The notes beneath the pieces are model-generated. The model did not search any database and was not told the origin of the DNA. It was given only the letters and a program-made list of their open reading frames with translations. Of a stretch of 64,000 bases of DNA, positions 1 to 15,800 are shown piece by piece; within the stretch, counting starts at the first letter, position 1; each line of letters opens with the position of its first letter. The translations under genes and the position numbers were made by a program. This stretch comes from Salvelinus alpinus (taxonomy: Eukaryota > Chordata > Actinopteri > Salmoniformes > Salmonidae): positions 11,743,918 through 11,807,917 of the forward strand of contig NC_092091.1 in NCBI RefSeq assembly GCF_045679555.1, read 5' to 3'.

Positions 1-80
1 CTAAAGGATAAAATTTGTCAGAAGACAAATTTTTGATTCCCTCTCTTCACGTCTCACAAGAGACGTGACATAAAAGTATC

Positions 81-745
81 TTAGTCCTCAAATAGATAAA
101 CAGGTCCAGCTTCCCCATCATCAAGCAATGGGAACATTTGGGCCCTTTCCTGAATAGGGTCTATGGCGGCAGTGATAACACGACTAGCAAGCGTGCGCGC
201 ACATGGAATGCAACAGCATCCACAAAGTACAAGAATGCCTGCAAACACGGAAATAGATACTAGGATGGAGGAAACCAGCGTCTTATATTTCCCAAAAGCA
301 TCCATCCATGAGTCCCACATAGACGTGTCCACTCCAGAATGCTGTTTCATCTTACCATTAAGGGTACGGAGTCCCTCCAATACCTCAGTCAGACTCCCAT
401 CCGTAGCTGTATTGTTGGGAATGAAAGTACAGCACTGCTCACCAAACATGGCACAGACCCCCCCTTTCTCAGCCAATAACATATCTACCGCGATTCTGTT
501 TTGAAATGCCATCAGGGATGTAGCTGCCAATTGTCCATGGACCGCCTCAAATCCTTGTTGAGTCCAATTGCCCAGTTTCTGGACATTAAAATGAATGTAG
601 TTAATTCTGTCCACATTTTTATTAACTGTACACCACCAACAGACAGAAGATTCAAACCCAGCTGTCACTTAGTCCACCAGTTTATATTCATCTGGCACCC
701 CCTAGGGACACCACTAGCATCAATGTAAGTTGAGTCGTAAATAAG
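81..745 (-). pseudogene. env: Retroviral env TM remnant, copy 1
   Basis: The open frame 668-81 (195 codons) holds an ectodomain helix region, a CX6CC motif (CAMFGEQCC), a linker with two tryptophans, a long hydrophobic span rich in L, V and I followed by a cysteine cluster (palmitoylation-type), and a short acidic tail. The frame extends further upstream to about 745, but an in-frame stop and a frame change separate that part. It lacks SU, so it is not a complete env, although the TM frame itself is open. Confidence 0.7.
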
Positions 746-933
746 CAAGGACCAAAAAGGAGACCACTCCAATAACTACACCTGGAGTGGCCAACCACAC
801 ATTAGTAAACCAAAAAAACGAGAATATGTTAAACCCTCAGGCCCATCCCTCTATACAACCTGTACCAGGTGGGCTCGTCGCCACCCGGGAACTTCAAACC
901 TTCACAACAGGGAGGACAAACATCACTTTTTAT

Positions 934-2424
934 TCATTCGACAACATCAACTACAGCAAACCAAGGGTCCTCCTCTGTCAAGCCCACTTTCCTGCGGAAA
1001 CTTGTTTTCATATCAGCCTCACCAACTGGAGCATCAAGCAACGGCATCATACCAGAGGCCCCCTACACATCTGTAACAGACTTCATCAAACAAGATATGA
1101 TACAAGCAACACAGAAATGAAAAACAACAACTAGTGTCAGAAATCCAGTAATCCTCATTGCAGTGTACTTACCAAAACAACCACCCAGCCAGGGGAACAG
1201 TCCACTCTCCTCCACACCTGCAAGACCCTTCATCTCCACTGATAACCTTGCCAACCCACTCAGAGCTTTTGAAATGCTCCCATCCGGACTAGTATTGTTT
1301 AGGGACAAACGTGCAACACTGTTCTACAATCTTGTTACATACACCTCCCTGGTTGGCCAGACTTATGTCTAGTGTTAGTCTATTGTGTCTACTGGTTTGA
1401 GAGGTAGCATCCAATTGTTCAGCCATCCCTGTAAGTCCTTTGTGGGTGTGTTTAACAAATCATCATTAATTATAGTAGATATAATTGATCCAAGCATTCT
1501 GCTTAGCATCAACAATAGCTGGGCCAAACTGGGCAATAGATGCCACAGGCCATCATTCCTGTTTGATGTCTGGTATTCGTGGGGGACCCCTATTGGGACC
1601 CCAACAGGTTGGTGTGCATGTTATCTGTACCCTCGGACCAAGGAGCGTCACGTTTCTGCCGTCTCCTGGGTTGGTACCGAGTCTCTGTGTCATGTGCAGC
1701 TCCCAGAAGTTGATTAGCTATAACCTCAATAATAGGCAATGGTGGTATCAGACTGGCCAAAACACATGAGCAACGACAATTTCCTTTCAAAATGGGGTCA
1801 ACCGCCTGGCAGGTCCACACATCCACCATACATCAGCAACACCTCTAGTTAATAGTGGCATTAGTGATGCAGTTTGTAGTAGGGAGCCTCCCATAGTCCA
1901 CACCCCTACCTGTACCAGTGATACAGCTGTAACATCCTCCATATGCCTTAACTCCCCACGGTACCTTCTGGGGAGGTACTTCTGGGAACACAAGACTCAG
2001 AGTTTTACACCGGGTTGAATTTGGCTTGAACTTTCCAATATGCACATCCAACCTTCCACATTACTTAGGGCAAATGGGTGAGCAGCCAGAATAGGTCTGG
2101 CATGTCCACATACGACACAGTCCTTTCTATTTATTGTTTTGTAGGCCAACCACATATTCTCCCTTTCCTCATATTCAGTTTAAGTCCCCAATTGGTCACT
2201 ATCTGAGATGTCTTTTACATTTATTACCTGTACCAGATTGGAGAGCTTAGGTGATGGCGTGGGACTTGGTCTTGAAGTGGTGGAGGAGGCCGGCTGAACC
2301 CTGGTCCGTTGGAACTGGTGGTGGTTCTGGCAACACTGCGATGGTAACATCCCCATCGTATCCTAATCAGACAGCTCAGGACTACAAGCAGTCCTGTAAA
2401 ACCCCACCCTCTCCCAAAGAACAC
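934..2424 (-). pseudogene. env: Retroviral env remnant, copy 2 (SU and TM)
   Basis: In order on the minus strand: a hydrophobic leader (2424-2330), SU-type cysteine-rich blocks (about 2150-1800), a dibasic furin-type cleavage site RRRQKR (about 1670), an immunosuppressive-domain-like region ending in a CX6CC motif (about 1365-1315), a membrane-spanning segment (about 1140-1090) and a tail ending at 934. Parts lie in different frames with several stops; a one-base frameshift lies just after the CX6CC motif, and a stop cuts off the cytoplasmic tail at 1063. It cannot encode a full envelope. Confidence 0.7.
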
Positions 2425-2509
2425 ATCATCAGCCAGAGGTCAAACAACACTTTCACTTCTATGAACGTACACAGTGAGGAAAGGTCGGGGTCAGGGAATT
2501 TTCATTAAG

Positions 2510-4428
2510 GAGTTGACCCCCGAGCTTTATTAGCAACAGTTCTTCTCCTTAACTCTGTGATCATTCGGCAGTGTCAGTGTGTCTCACCCTCCAAGTGCGA
2601 TATGCCCCCAGGTCGAGTGAATCACCTTCTCCTTTAATTCACCTGCAACGCATAAAATCCTGGACATACAGATTTGGTTAACCACCAGTTTCTCATTTGT
2701 TTTATCTGATTATATATTTAACTTCTATACCTATTTGTTAGCTATAATTTTGAATTTTACATTAGTTTATTTTCCAATAGGCCCCATCCTATCCTAGACC
2801 ACAATGTACCCCTCCCCCGTTTGATACCTGGCTCTGGCCAGGTATCAACCTTACCTACTCTAAATAATGACTTAGTACATTATAATATAGAAACGTCCCA
2901 TTCATTCGCCGCATATCCAATTCTCCCTTGGGCGTACATTCATATCTATTTTTTTCCAATTCTCTGTCAAGTGACTTATCTACTTTAAAATGTATCTGTG
3001 CTACTTATATATGTTAAACCCTTTCTCTCCTTTCTTATTTCACAGCCTACCTTGCTCATTTCCCGGTCCACCCTCCCCACTCTACTCTCAAACCTTCAAA
3101 GTCTCAACAGTGCGGGGTAGACCCATCTGTCTGCCTTTTTCTAATAATAGTCAATAACAACTATGTGTTCTTTTGCAATATTAACTAAGTGTCTCACTGT
3201 TTTGACTTTATCTATCCCAAATGGATTTAAAATAACAACATGTCTTATAGTGTCAATCTCTAAAGTCCTTACATAACCTTAATAAACCTATCTCTATCTT
3301 CTAATGGCCAAAACAAATGCTAACCTTATGGTCAAGAGTTATAAACTAGTATCCCAAATGACAGAAATTCATTATTCCCACTACATTCTCCCGTGAGTGA
3401 TCAAGTCACCGGAAAATGCAATGAAAATAGGTCAAAAAGGTTACACCTACATTCGTGTTCCATACCATATCTAGGCATACCAAAAGAACCCTTCATCTTC
3501 TCAAAGTCCCTTGCCTAAATAAAACTCAGAAAGTAAAACTCCTATTCCAATATGAGTGTATTCTTTTAAGATATCTTGTCTCTGGGAACACGGAAAACCC
3601 CTTAACCCAAACGTTTACCACAAAAACAAAACCTAATAATTATGATAATACCCTTAAATCATTCGTTCTAAATTTCCCCGATGTTTCATGTAACACAACT
3701 GTGATAAACGTGTACTGTCCCTTTAAAAACTCCCTGCCAGCCATACCAGGTTGCGAGTCGTTCATTGTTCCCCATAATGAAAACAGATCACGTTTAGAAT
3801 ACGTTTACTTATTGTTCGAATTCTCTGGTGTTACCTAAACAAAAACCAATAACTTTCAACAACTTTTGAAAAGTATCTCAAAGCTATAATGTACACATTT
3901 TCCCTCTAAATGACACAACCAATTTTCTCTAGCATAATTTAATACGGCCACACCCGGTGGGGAAAGTACACATTCTATCCCGTTCCTCCTATAATACTCA
4001 ATGCTAAATTCAAAGTTGTGGTTAAATATATGGATTTGCCAATTATTATCAAATGTTAAATATACAGGTTTAGTACTTTTATCAAATAGATTAGTATAGT
4101 TCAAATAAAGATATGCGTTTACTAGCGCTCAACCTGTGTTCAGAACGCAGCAACTAGCCAATATAATACCAAAAATGACTGTCTTATTCCTGCCTCTAGG
4201 CAAAACATCTAGTTACCCCAACTAAGTTTGGCAGCAAAACTATCGTATAAGTAAAATCGACTTCTCAACTTTCTCCATTCCAAAGTGTAAACTTACCATA
4301 TACTTCGCTAAATTTATATCGCATGTCACCCAATCCATAACAATAATATCATTAGTCTGTAAATTTAACCTGAATAAGTTATTAAACGTATTCTCTCTAC
4401 TCCGAATTGGTTTTAAGTTTTTTCTCTG
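2510..4428. other. AT-rich stretch inside the ERV, no recognisable gene
   Basis: This region between the two env leader-like segments contains open frames of 127 codons (3455-3838, +) and 82 codons (3856-4104, -). Neither shows a motif I recognise. It may be decayed env surface-subunit sequence or unrelated filler. Confidence 0.4.
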
Positions 4429-4683
4429 TCACCAGCACTCAAACAGGCTCCTGGGAGACCGTTGAGTGCTGCAATACTGCCATCTTCTGTCCATTCTCTG
4501 TATAGCTCTCCACCCCCAAACTATCCTAAGAGTTATGAGTGTGTGGAGTAATATCACAAATAAGGGGCCAGATACCCCTAGTCTTGCCCAGGGAGGGAGA
4601 AATGTCCCTCTAAATGGGCGAGGTTCCTTTTTCAGGGGAGGCGGAGTTTGATGCCGCATCCCCTGAGTCAGGAATGTCTTCAT
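4429..4683 (-). pseudogene. Env leader-like segment, upstream copy
   Basis: An 84-codon minus-strand frame overlaps the end of the integrase remnant in another frame, as env starts do in gammaretroviruses. It has a basic, proline-rich N-terminal part followed by a hydrophobic stretch resembling a signal sequence. The downstream leader at 2424 has a similar layout. Assignment rests on position and hydrophobicity, not on a specific motif. Confidence 0.4.
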
Positions 4684-6165
4684 TTGGAATCGGATTCAAG
4701 CTGTTTAAATCAGCTCTGACTTCTGTCAGTGTTCTAGAAGGGATTGGGGCTGGAGTGCAATGTGTGAGGTGGTGCCAAGGTGCGCCTGATTTACCTTTGA
4801 CCTGGACTGAGTGTGAAGTAACCTCCCTCACTTCGTACTGTCCAGTCCACCTGGGTTCTAGCCACTTTCTCTTGTGGACTTTAACCCCACCCAGTCACCA
4901 ATTTTTTACCTTCCGTGGTGCCGGATCTCTCGTCAGCTCCCCTTCTTGGACCTTGTGAATCTGTTTGGAGAGAGCTGCAGAAAGTTCCGTCAATTATCAG
5001 ACATTACAATTTGTTGTACATCAAGGGCGGGCATATGACCTCCCTCCCTTGGTGAACCAAGCATAATTCTTCCAACCATTATCTCATGAGGAGAGAGATG
5101 GGTGCCTGCACCTGGAGAGGCTCTCATGGCCAGCAACGCCAGGGGCAGGGCTTCAACCCAAATCAACTTCAAACCTGCACATACATTTGATTGGCGCGTT
5201 CCACGAGACTTTTGAGATTGTGGCCTGTACACTAACCCAAACTTGTGTACAATACCCAATCTTTCCTCCACCTGTCTCAGGTGTTGGTTACTGAAATGGG
5301 ACCCGTTTGTCGGATCTGATTTGCCTTGGAACTCCATACCTTGGTATGAGTTCGGTTTGGAGCCACTTAATGATCGATTTTGCATCCTCCCTTGCTGTTG
5401 GCATTGCCTCAACCCATTTAGAGAACCTGTCTACCATAACTAACAGGTACCTATTTAGAGAACCTGTCTACCATAACTAACAGGTACCTTTTTCCATTTG
5501 TCACATTGTCTTGCCCCATATCTGTGTAATCTATGCTGATGTCCTGCTAACCCATTGTGGTCCAACAGTATGGACTGCTCCATGAGCATACGCTGAGTCG
5601 GTGTAGATGTTTACAGTCTTTCCTTCAGCTCTTTCCAGAGCTTGTGTCAACCCTATGAATACAGTTAACTGGGCTGATGCAGGTGTGTGATGATGGCAGA
5701 TTCCAAAGTCACATGTGATCTATCCGGGAGCTGCTGCACCATTGCGTATGCTGCTATGTTCCCTTCCTCTCCTCTATAGCAGCATCCATCTGTGTATAAC
5801 CATAGGTCCGGGTTGGTGAGTGGTTCGTTCCCCAGGTCAGGTCTCAGTTTCAGTTCTTGTGCAGCTCTTTCTGCACAGGAGTGGGGCAGACCTTCTTCAG
5901 CATTGAGTGCGTCTGCCATGTTTTTGTCAGTGTTGACAAATGTGATGTGTGATTGTGTGCATTTATTCTGGATTTTCGTTTTTCTTTCTGAATTCTTTGC
6001 TCATCAGATATGCTGCAACCCCATGGTGGGTGTGTATTTCCAATGGATGGCACATTACCAAGTGGGCTGTTTTTTAATAGCTTTTGCCACTACAGCTACA
6101 TACCTGGAGCATGTGGTTTGTCCTAGTTCAATGTGGTCCAGTTTGGAGGAGTGATACATCACCAC
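4650..6165 (-). pseudogene. Retroviral pol remnant (RT connection, RNase H, integrase)
   Basis: Minus-strand frames give an RT connection segment (about 6165-6050), an RNase H segment with the YTDG active-site Asp (about 5830-5780), an integrase core beginning DRFSKW-like near 5430 and running to a MRASPG block near 5130, and an integrase C-terminal segment with a PWHHLTH block near 4760. The RT palm, protease and integrase zinc-binding domain were not found. The frame changes repeatedly and contains stops; a 37-bp tandem duplication (5416-5452 and 5453-5489) adds another break. The fragment is dead. Confidence 0.75.
5416..5489. repeat. 37-bp tandem duplication inside pol remnant
   Basis: Two essentially identical adjacent 37-bp copies begin ATTTAGAGAACCTGTC at 5416 and 5453. 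Because 37 is not a multiple of three, the duplication shifts the pol reading frame. Confidence 0.9.
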
Positions 6166-6429
6166 TCTACTCTCCCCCTCTGTTTTGTACCTTCTTATAC
6201 TGCATCTTTCCCCCTGATCTATCTTTCATTCTCTGATCTAAGTATTCATTGAATTTGTGTTTGGGGACGGTGGTTGTGGCCATTTTGTCGTTAAGCTATG
6301 TCTGGCTCTTATGCTATTTTGGTGCACTTAGCCCATCACTGGCCAAAACTAACAATGTATCTCTGGTGCTGACACAGTCTTATCTCTGGTGTCTGTCTCC
6401 CCCTTGTGTACAAAGAATGTTATTGCTTT

Positions 6430-6845
6430 ATGTTTGGCGAATTAATTAAATACTTTCCCAAAGTATTTCGGCAATATCCTTTTGGAACACTCTACTAGTA
6501 TTATCTAGCGCTTCTATTTTAAATATAATAATAATTTTAGGAACTATTTTCAAACAGTTATTATTCGTTTTCACTTTTTCGATTATTTAAATACTTTGCC
6601 AAAACATTTCAGAAATGTCCTTTCGGGACATTATATTAGTATATTCAAGCGTTTCTAGAATAAATATTTAATTAATTCTAGGACTCATTTTTCTCAAAAA
6701 CTAATTAAAAAACTGAAAACTCAAAAACTAACTTAATTAATTAAATACTTTCCCAAAGTATTTCAAACGTGTCCTTTTAGGACAATATATGGTGTATCCT
6801 AGCGTTTCTAGAATAATTATCAAATTAATTCTAACCCTTAAGGAT
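6430..6845. repeat. Three-copy direct repeat of about 150 bp
   Basis: Three diverged units, starting near 6441, 6587 and 6743, share the order AATACTTT, CCAAA, a TCCTTT-GGAC block and a CTAG(C/T)GTTTCTA block, then AT-rich sequence. They lie between the LTR-leader and the pol remnant. No gene is visible here. Confidence 0.65.
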
Positions 6846-7044
6846 TTACCAACAGCACGAGAGGGAAAAATCAGGTCAACTTATCAGCAGAAAATAGCTG
6901 CTTCTCTGACCCGGCGGTCACTTCCAACACAGCCTCAACTTAGCATATGGCTAATTATTAGCAATCGGCCTCGTGGAACGTTCAATCACTCACATTGATT
7001 TGGCGTTATCGACTTATCTCGGTTCTGCTCATGCAACTTATTTC

Positions 7045-7455
7045 ATCGATTCCTCACTGGTATATCAGACTACTTGGAATACATTTCAGCATTTAATTCC
7101 TCACTGTTATCAGACTACTTGGAATACATTCAGCATAGCCTTCTGTCTACTGGAATGCCAACTCCAGTAGGCTCAGGTTCGCTATTACCACAATTCCTCA
7201 CTGTTATATCAGACTACTTGGAATATATTTCAGTTAATTCCTCACTGTTATCAGACTACTTGGAATACATTCAGTTAATTCATTTAATTCCTCACTGTTA
7301 TATCAGACTACTTGGAATATATTTCAGTTAATTCCTCACTGTTATCAGACTACTTGGAATACATTCAGTTAATTCATTTAATTCCTCACTGTTATCAGAC
7401 TACTTGGAATACATTCTAATTCCTCACTGTTATCAGACTACTTGGAATGGGATTT
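7045..7455. repeat. Complex tandem repeat (TTCCTCACTGTTATCAGAC units)
   Basis: About eight copies of a core beginning TTCCTCACTGTTAT and continuing CAGACTACTTGGAATA are separated by variable TTCAGTTAATTCATTT spacers. They sit in the region of the provirus where gag would be expected. Short open frames across it are by-products of the repeat. Confidence 0.8.
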
Positions 7456-7529
7456 TTAACGCAGATATCCTTACAGCATGCCTTAAATTCTAGACAATTC
7501 CACATAAATTTAGCAACAATTCACACTCA

Positions 7530-7809
7530 CCTCAGTACTCCTGATCATAATTTAGATATTGGCTATTATACAATATGCAGATTTTGATTAAACCGGCTCT
7601 GCTTACCTTAATATTTTCGAGCTCTTTGATCAGTTTCCTGGGTGAGTTGAATCGCGATTCTCCTTCAAAACAGGTCACCTCTCCTTCTCGAATCTTTCTC
7701 CCACGCGTCTCCTGTCTGATCAACTTTCTATTGGACCGAAATCAAAGGTGTCTAATTACCATCCTCTGCTTACCAAGTCTGTTGATAAAACGTTTACTTG
7801 AGACAGGAG
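7530..7809 (-). promoter_or_regulatory. Retroviral leader with splice donor
   Basis: Directly downstream of the LTR on the minus strand. It contains a good splice donor, AAG|GTAAGC, at 7606/7607, where a leader spliced to env would be expected. A 63-codon open frame spans it (7723-7532) but matches nothing recognised. The donor is seen in the sequence; its use is inferred. Confidence 0.4.
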
Positions 7810-8279
7810 AACAAGTGGAGACATAGGACGAGGTGGATAATTTTATAATAAGGCCGTTTTATTCAAGTGTAAAGATATCAGGCAAAAACGTGCACGGCCC
7901 CTTTCTGTCAGATTCTTATGAAATCGTCGGAGAAGAGCCCGCTCTAAGCAGTACATACAGATTATATAGGCAACAAGCAAAGTAGGTTGATCTTGTCGTC
8001 TGGCCTTCCGATTGGTCGATCTGGGTCGTAGGTAGTCCTGTTCGGCCTGATGTCGACATTCCATTGGTTCTTGACATAGTTCTTTGTCTGGAGCTCCAAC
8101 CCTGAGTTGTGTGTGTCTGAGTGATTGTCATGGGGGAGGGGAGTTGTGGGTGTCGTGCATGTGTCCAATGAGTCCAGCATATGTCCAATAGAAAGAGGGA
8201 GTGTGTATATTATGTCATCCATAGCTAATGTTGAGAAGTTGTCAAAACAAGTTACCAATATCTAATACAATTCCTTACA
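7810..8279 (-). repeat. Retroviral 5' LTR
   Basis: On the minus strand the segment opens with TG at 8279, has a TATATAA box near 7961-7967, and has an AATAAA polyadenylation signal near 7859-7864, which is the U3-R order of an LTR promoter. The exact U5 end and primer-binding site could not be fixed. It abuts the 44-bp minisatellite on its upstream side. Confidence 0.6.
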
Positions 8280-9125
8280 CATATCATTACATACAGTATA
8301 GAACACCATCTAGAAGACAGAGACATATCATTACATACAGTATAGAACACCATCTAGAAGACATAGACATATCATTACATACAGTATAGAACACCATCTA
8401 GAAGACATAGACATATCATTACATACAGTATAGAACACCATCTAGAAGACAGAGACATATCATTACATACAGTATAGAACACCATCTAGAAGACATAGAC
8501 ATATCATTACATACAGTATAGAACACCATCTAGAAGACATAGACATATCATTACATACAGTATGGAACACGACGTACTGTAACGTCCTGACCAGAGTTCT
8601 TATGTGTTTTGCTTATTTAGTGTTGGTCAGGGCGTGAGCTGGGTGGGAATTCTATGTTGTGTGTCTAGTTCGTCTGTTTCTGTGTCCAGCCTAATATGGT
8701 TCTCAATCAGAGACAGCTGTGAATCGTTGTCCCTGATTGAGAATCATATATAGGTGGCTTGTTTTGTGTTGGGGATTGTGGGTGGTTGTTTCCTGTCTCT
8801 GTGTTTGTGTTCTGCACCAGATAGGACTGTCTCGGCTTTCACGTTTGTTATTTTGTAGTTTGTATAGTGTTCACGTTATTGTCTTTCTTTATTAAACATG
8901 TTGAACACTAACTGCGCTGCATTTTGGTCCTCTCCTTCATCCCAGGAAGAAAGCCGTTACACGTACAAGACATAAACATATCATTACATACAGTATAGAA
9001 CACCATCTAGAAGACATAGACATATCATTACATACAGTATAGAACACCATCTAGAAGACATATCATTACATACAGTATAGAACACCATCTAGAAGACAGA
9101 GACATATCATTACATACAGTATATC
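8276..9125. repeat. 44-bp minisatellite, split by a solo LTR
   Basis: Units begin ACATATCATTACATACAG and end CATCTAGAAGACATAG, with about seven copies at 8276-8577 and about three and a half at 8962-9125. The interruption (8578-8961) is an LTR insertion, so the array is older than that insertion. Confidence 0.9.
8578..8961 (+). mobile_element. Solo LTR with 5-bp TSD CGTAC
   Basis: The element opens TGTAACG and closes CGTTACA, and is bounded by perfect CGTAC duplications (8573-8577, 8962-8966). Inside are a TATATA box (about 8748) and an ATTAAA signal (about 8892), as in an LTR. It is homologous in inverse orientation to the elements at 18026-18383 and 38628-38985. No internal region is present, so this looks like an LTR-LTR recombination product. 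Confidence 0.8.
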
Positions 9126-9654
9126 ATAGATGACATGTATAAATCCTTACTTTATATTTCCTGTACCACTTTCCATGACAGTAGCCTTATTACTAGTTAG
9201 GGTTACTGCTGCTAGTACAGTGGAAGAATGAGGCATCACAGTACTTGTTACACCACTGTACTAACAGGACCAATTACACACCAATAAACACACTGTAATG
9301 TAAAGTGTTACATCATTCTCAATGATCAGTCTATACATCCAGTATTCATTTCACCTACAGTACATTGTATCCACTTCAAGTCCCCCTCCCCCCATTGTAG
9401 CTAATTATAACACATTGTACAGTTTTACAACCACGTATGAGTTATTATGGAGGCTTATAGTTAGTGTCACAGCACATCAGTTTAAGACATTACAACATTC
9501 ATTAAAAGCATTATAATATGTACTTCATAGAAACTGTTACTCTTTATATATTCTAAACACTCTATTTAATGTATTCCATATTAAGGGTCCTAACCTGGGA
9601 ACTAAAATATGTGTCTCTATTAACATTAAAAACAGTTCTCTCCCTCTAATCCCA
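9126..9654. other. Upstream flank of finTRIM gene A, nothing recognised
   Basis: About 530 bases of AT-rich single-copy-looking sequence between the minisatellite and the finTRIM promoter. No coding, RNA or repeat signal was recognised. Confidence 0.5.
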
Positions 9655-9766
9655 CCCCTCTGGCAGAACCAGGAAGTCCCTCCCCTTCACAAACTCACTT
9701 CTGAGGAAACGAAACTGATCTGTGTCTCTGTGTTGTCTGTCTGTGTGAGAGTGAACTACCGTCCAA
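9655..9766 (+). promoter_or_regulatory. finTRIM gene A proximal promoter / 5' UTR with IRF-like and ETS-like sites
   Basis: The stretch includes CAGGAAGT (ETS/PU.1 type, about 9670-9677) and GGAAACGAAACT (9705-9716), which fits the IRF core AANNGAAA. The ETS-like block is conserved in the promoter of gene B (63810-63850 region). Interferon control of finTRIM genes is known; binding at these sites is inferred. The start codon has a good context (AAATGG). Confidence 0.5.
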
Positions 9767-14754
<4,988 letters not shown>

Positions 14755-14925
14755 TAGGGTCCACATAGATACTAGTCATGCTGGTGTAGTCTATAGCTGA
14801 GCTGGTTAAACTGTAGCAGGGTCCACATAGATACTGGTCATGGTCCCCAGATGTGATGATTCATTCTGCTCTGTTTTATGTACAATGTTTTGATCTTAAG
14901 ATGTTACGAATTAAAATTCAATGCA
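14755..14925 (+). promoter_or_regulatory. finTRIM A 3' UTR and polyA signal
   Basis: A second, non-coding copy of the terminal-codon unit lies at about 14798-14843. ATTAAA occurs near 14911-14916, inside a segment conserved downstream of gene B (about 28955-29010, minus). That conservation supports a real polyadenylation site. Confidence 0.55.
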
Positions 14926-14970
14926 TTCATATTTTTTATTGATAGTATTGATAGTATTGATAGTATTGAT

Positions 14971-15088
14971 AGTAAAGCCCAGTTTGGACTATCAATACTG
15001 GTACTGTATATAGAACCTTAGTGAAGCCCAGTATGTACTAAGGTTCTATATATAGTACCAGTATTGATAGTCCATACCAGGCTTTACT
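14971..15088. repeat. Long inverted repeat (52-bp arms, 14-nt loop)
   Basis: Left arm 14971-15022 and right arm 15037-15088 pair at 48 of 52 positions by eye. Upstream lies a short GATAGTATT tandem run, and downstream (15089-15150) part of the arm is repeated again. It may be a MITE-like element or a relic of replication slippage. Confidence 0.85.
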
Positions 15089-15288
15089 ATCAATACAGGT
15101 ACTGTATGTAGAACCATAGTAAAGTCCAGTATGGACTAACAATACAACGTGACCATTTAGAATGAGGCCCAGTTCAATGAGAGGAAGTCTTAACAGAACT
15201 GGGGGATGACAGCCATGAAGTGGGTGAGTGGAGATCTAATATTGTTTTGGTGCCAATTACTACAGCATGATATTGTAATAAATCTACA

Positions 15289-15360
15289 CCCTATTCCCTA
15301 TGTAGAACACTACTTTAGACCTGGTCAGAAGCACCGTAGTGCACTATGTAGGGAATAGGG
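15289..15360. repeat. Short palindromic MITE-like repeat
   Basis: Starts CCTATTCCCTATGTAG and ends CTATGTAGGGAATAGG, inverted complements. A diverged relative containing GTGCACTATGCAGGGAATAGG-like sequence lies at about 28105-28130. Confidence 0.65.
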
Positions 15361-15800
15361 ATGTGTTATGCTCACATATTCCTTTATCTCCACAACTTTA
15401 TCTGATTCTCTCTCTAGCTCTCCCACTTTCCTTCATGGATTTATAAGGAAATGACTGGTATATGTAAACTCCCTCTACCCCATGTCAACACCAATCCAAT
15501 GCTTTTACATTTGTGATGAGTAGTGAAGGAATGCTACACTTCAGGAGGAAGGAGAGATTATTGGGACGCCCCCATGGAGTGATGATAGAGGGATGTGAAA
15601 GAGTAATGGTTGTACTGGAATTATTTATTCTCTCATTATTGACATTCTTTTTCAACATAATTCAAGTAAATAAAATAATTACATCCAGGAAGTATTCTGG
15701 TAACAAAGTAAACCTGTATTAAATCACCATAAAATGTACAATTAATTCCATAGCTTAACATGGGAAATGCTCCCTCCCTCCTATAAGAGTCATTGAAGTG

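Larger units (their letters stand above)
1..8279 (-). mobile_element. Decayed endogenous retrovirus (class I, gamma/epsilon-like)
   Basis: Read on the minus strand the order is an LTR with TATA box and AATAAA (7810-8279), a leader with a splice donor (7606/7607), an AT-rich repeat-filled stretch where gag should lie, then RT connection, RNase H and integrase remnants (6165-4650), an env leader-like segment (4683-4429) and two env-like regions (2424-934 and about 745-81). The family is inferred from the CX6CC motifs in the transmembrane subunits and the MLV-like arrangement of pol. Many stops and frameshifts are seen, so no protein can be made from it. The 3' LTR is not seen and would lie before base 1. 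Confidence 0.75.

Noticed and set aside
163-504. 113-codon plus-strand frame
   Set aside because: Antisense shadow of the env TM frame at 668-81.
3455-3838. 127-codon plus-strand frame
   Set aside because: No recognisable domain, low-complexity AT-rich context inside a decayed provirus on the other strand.
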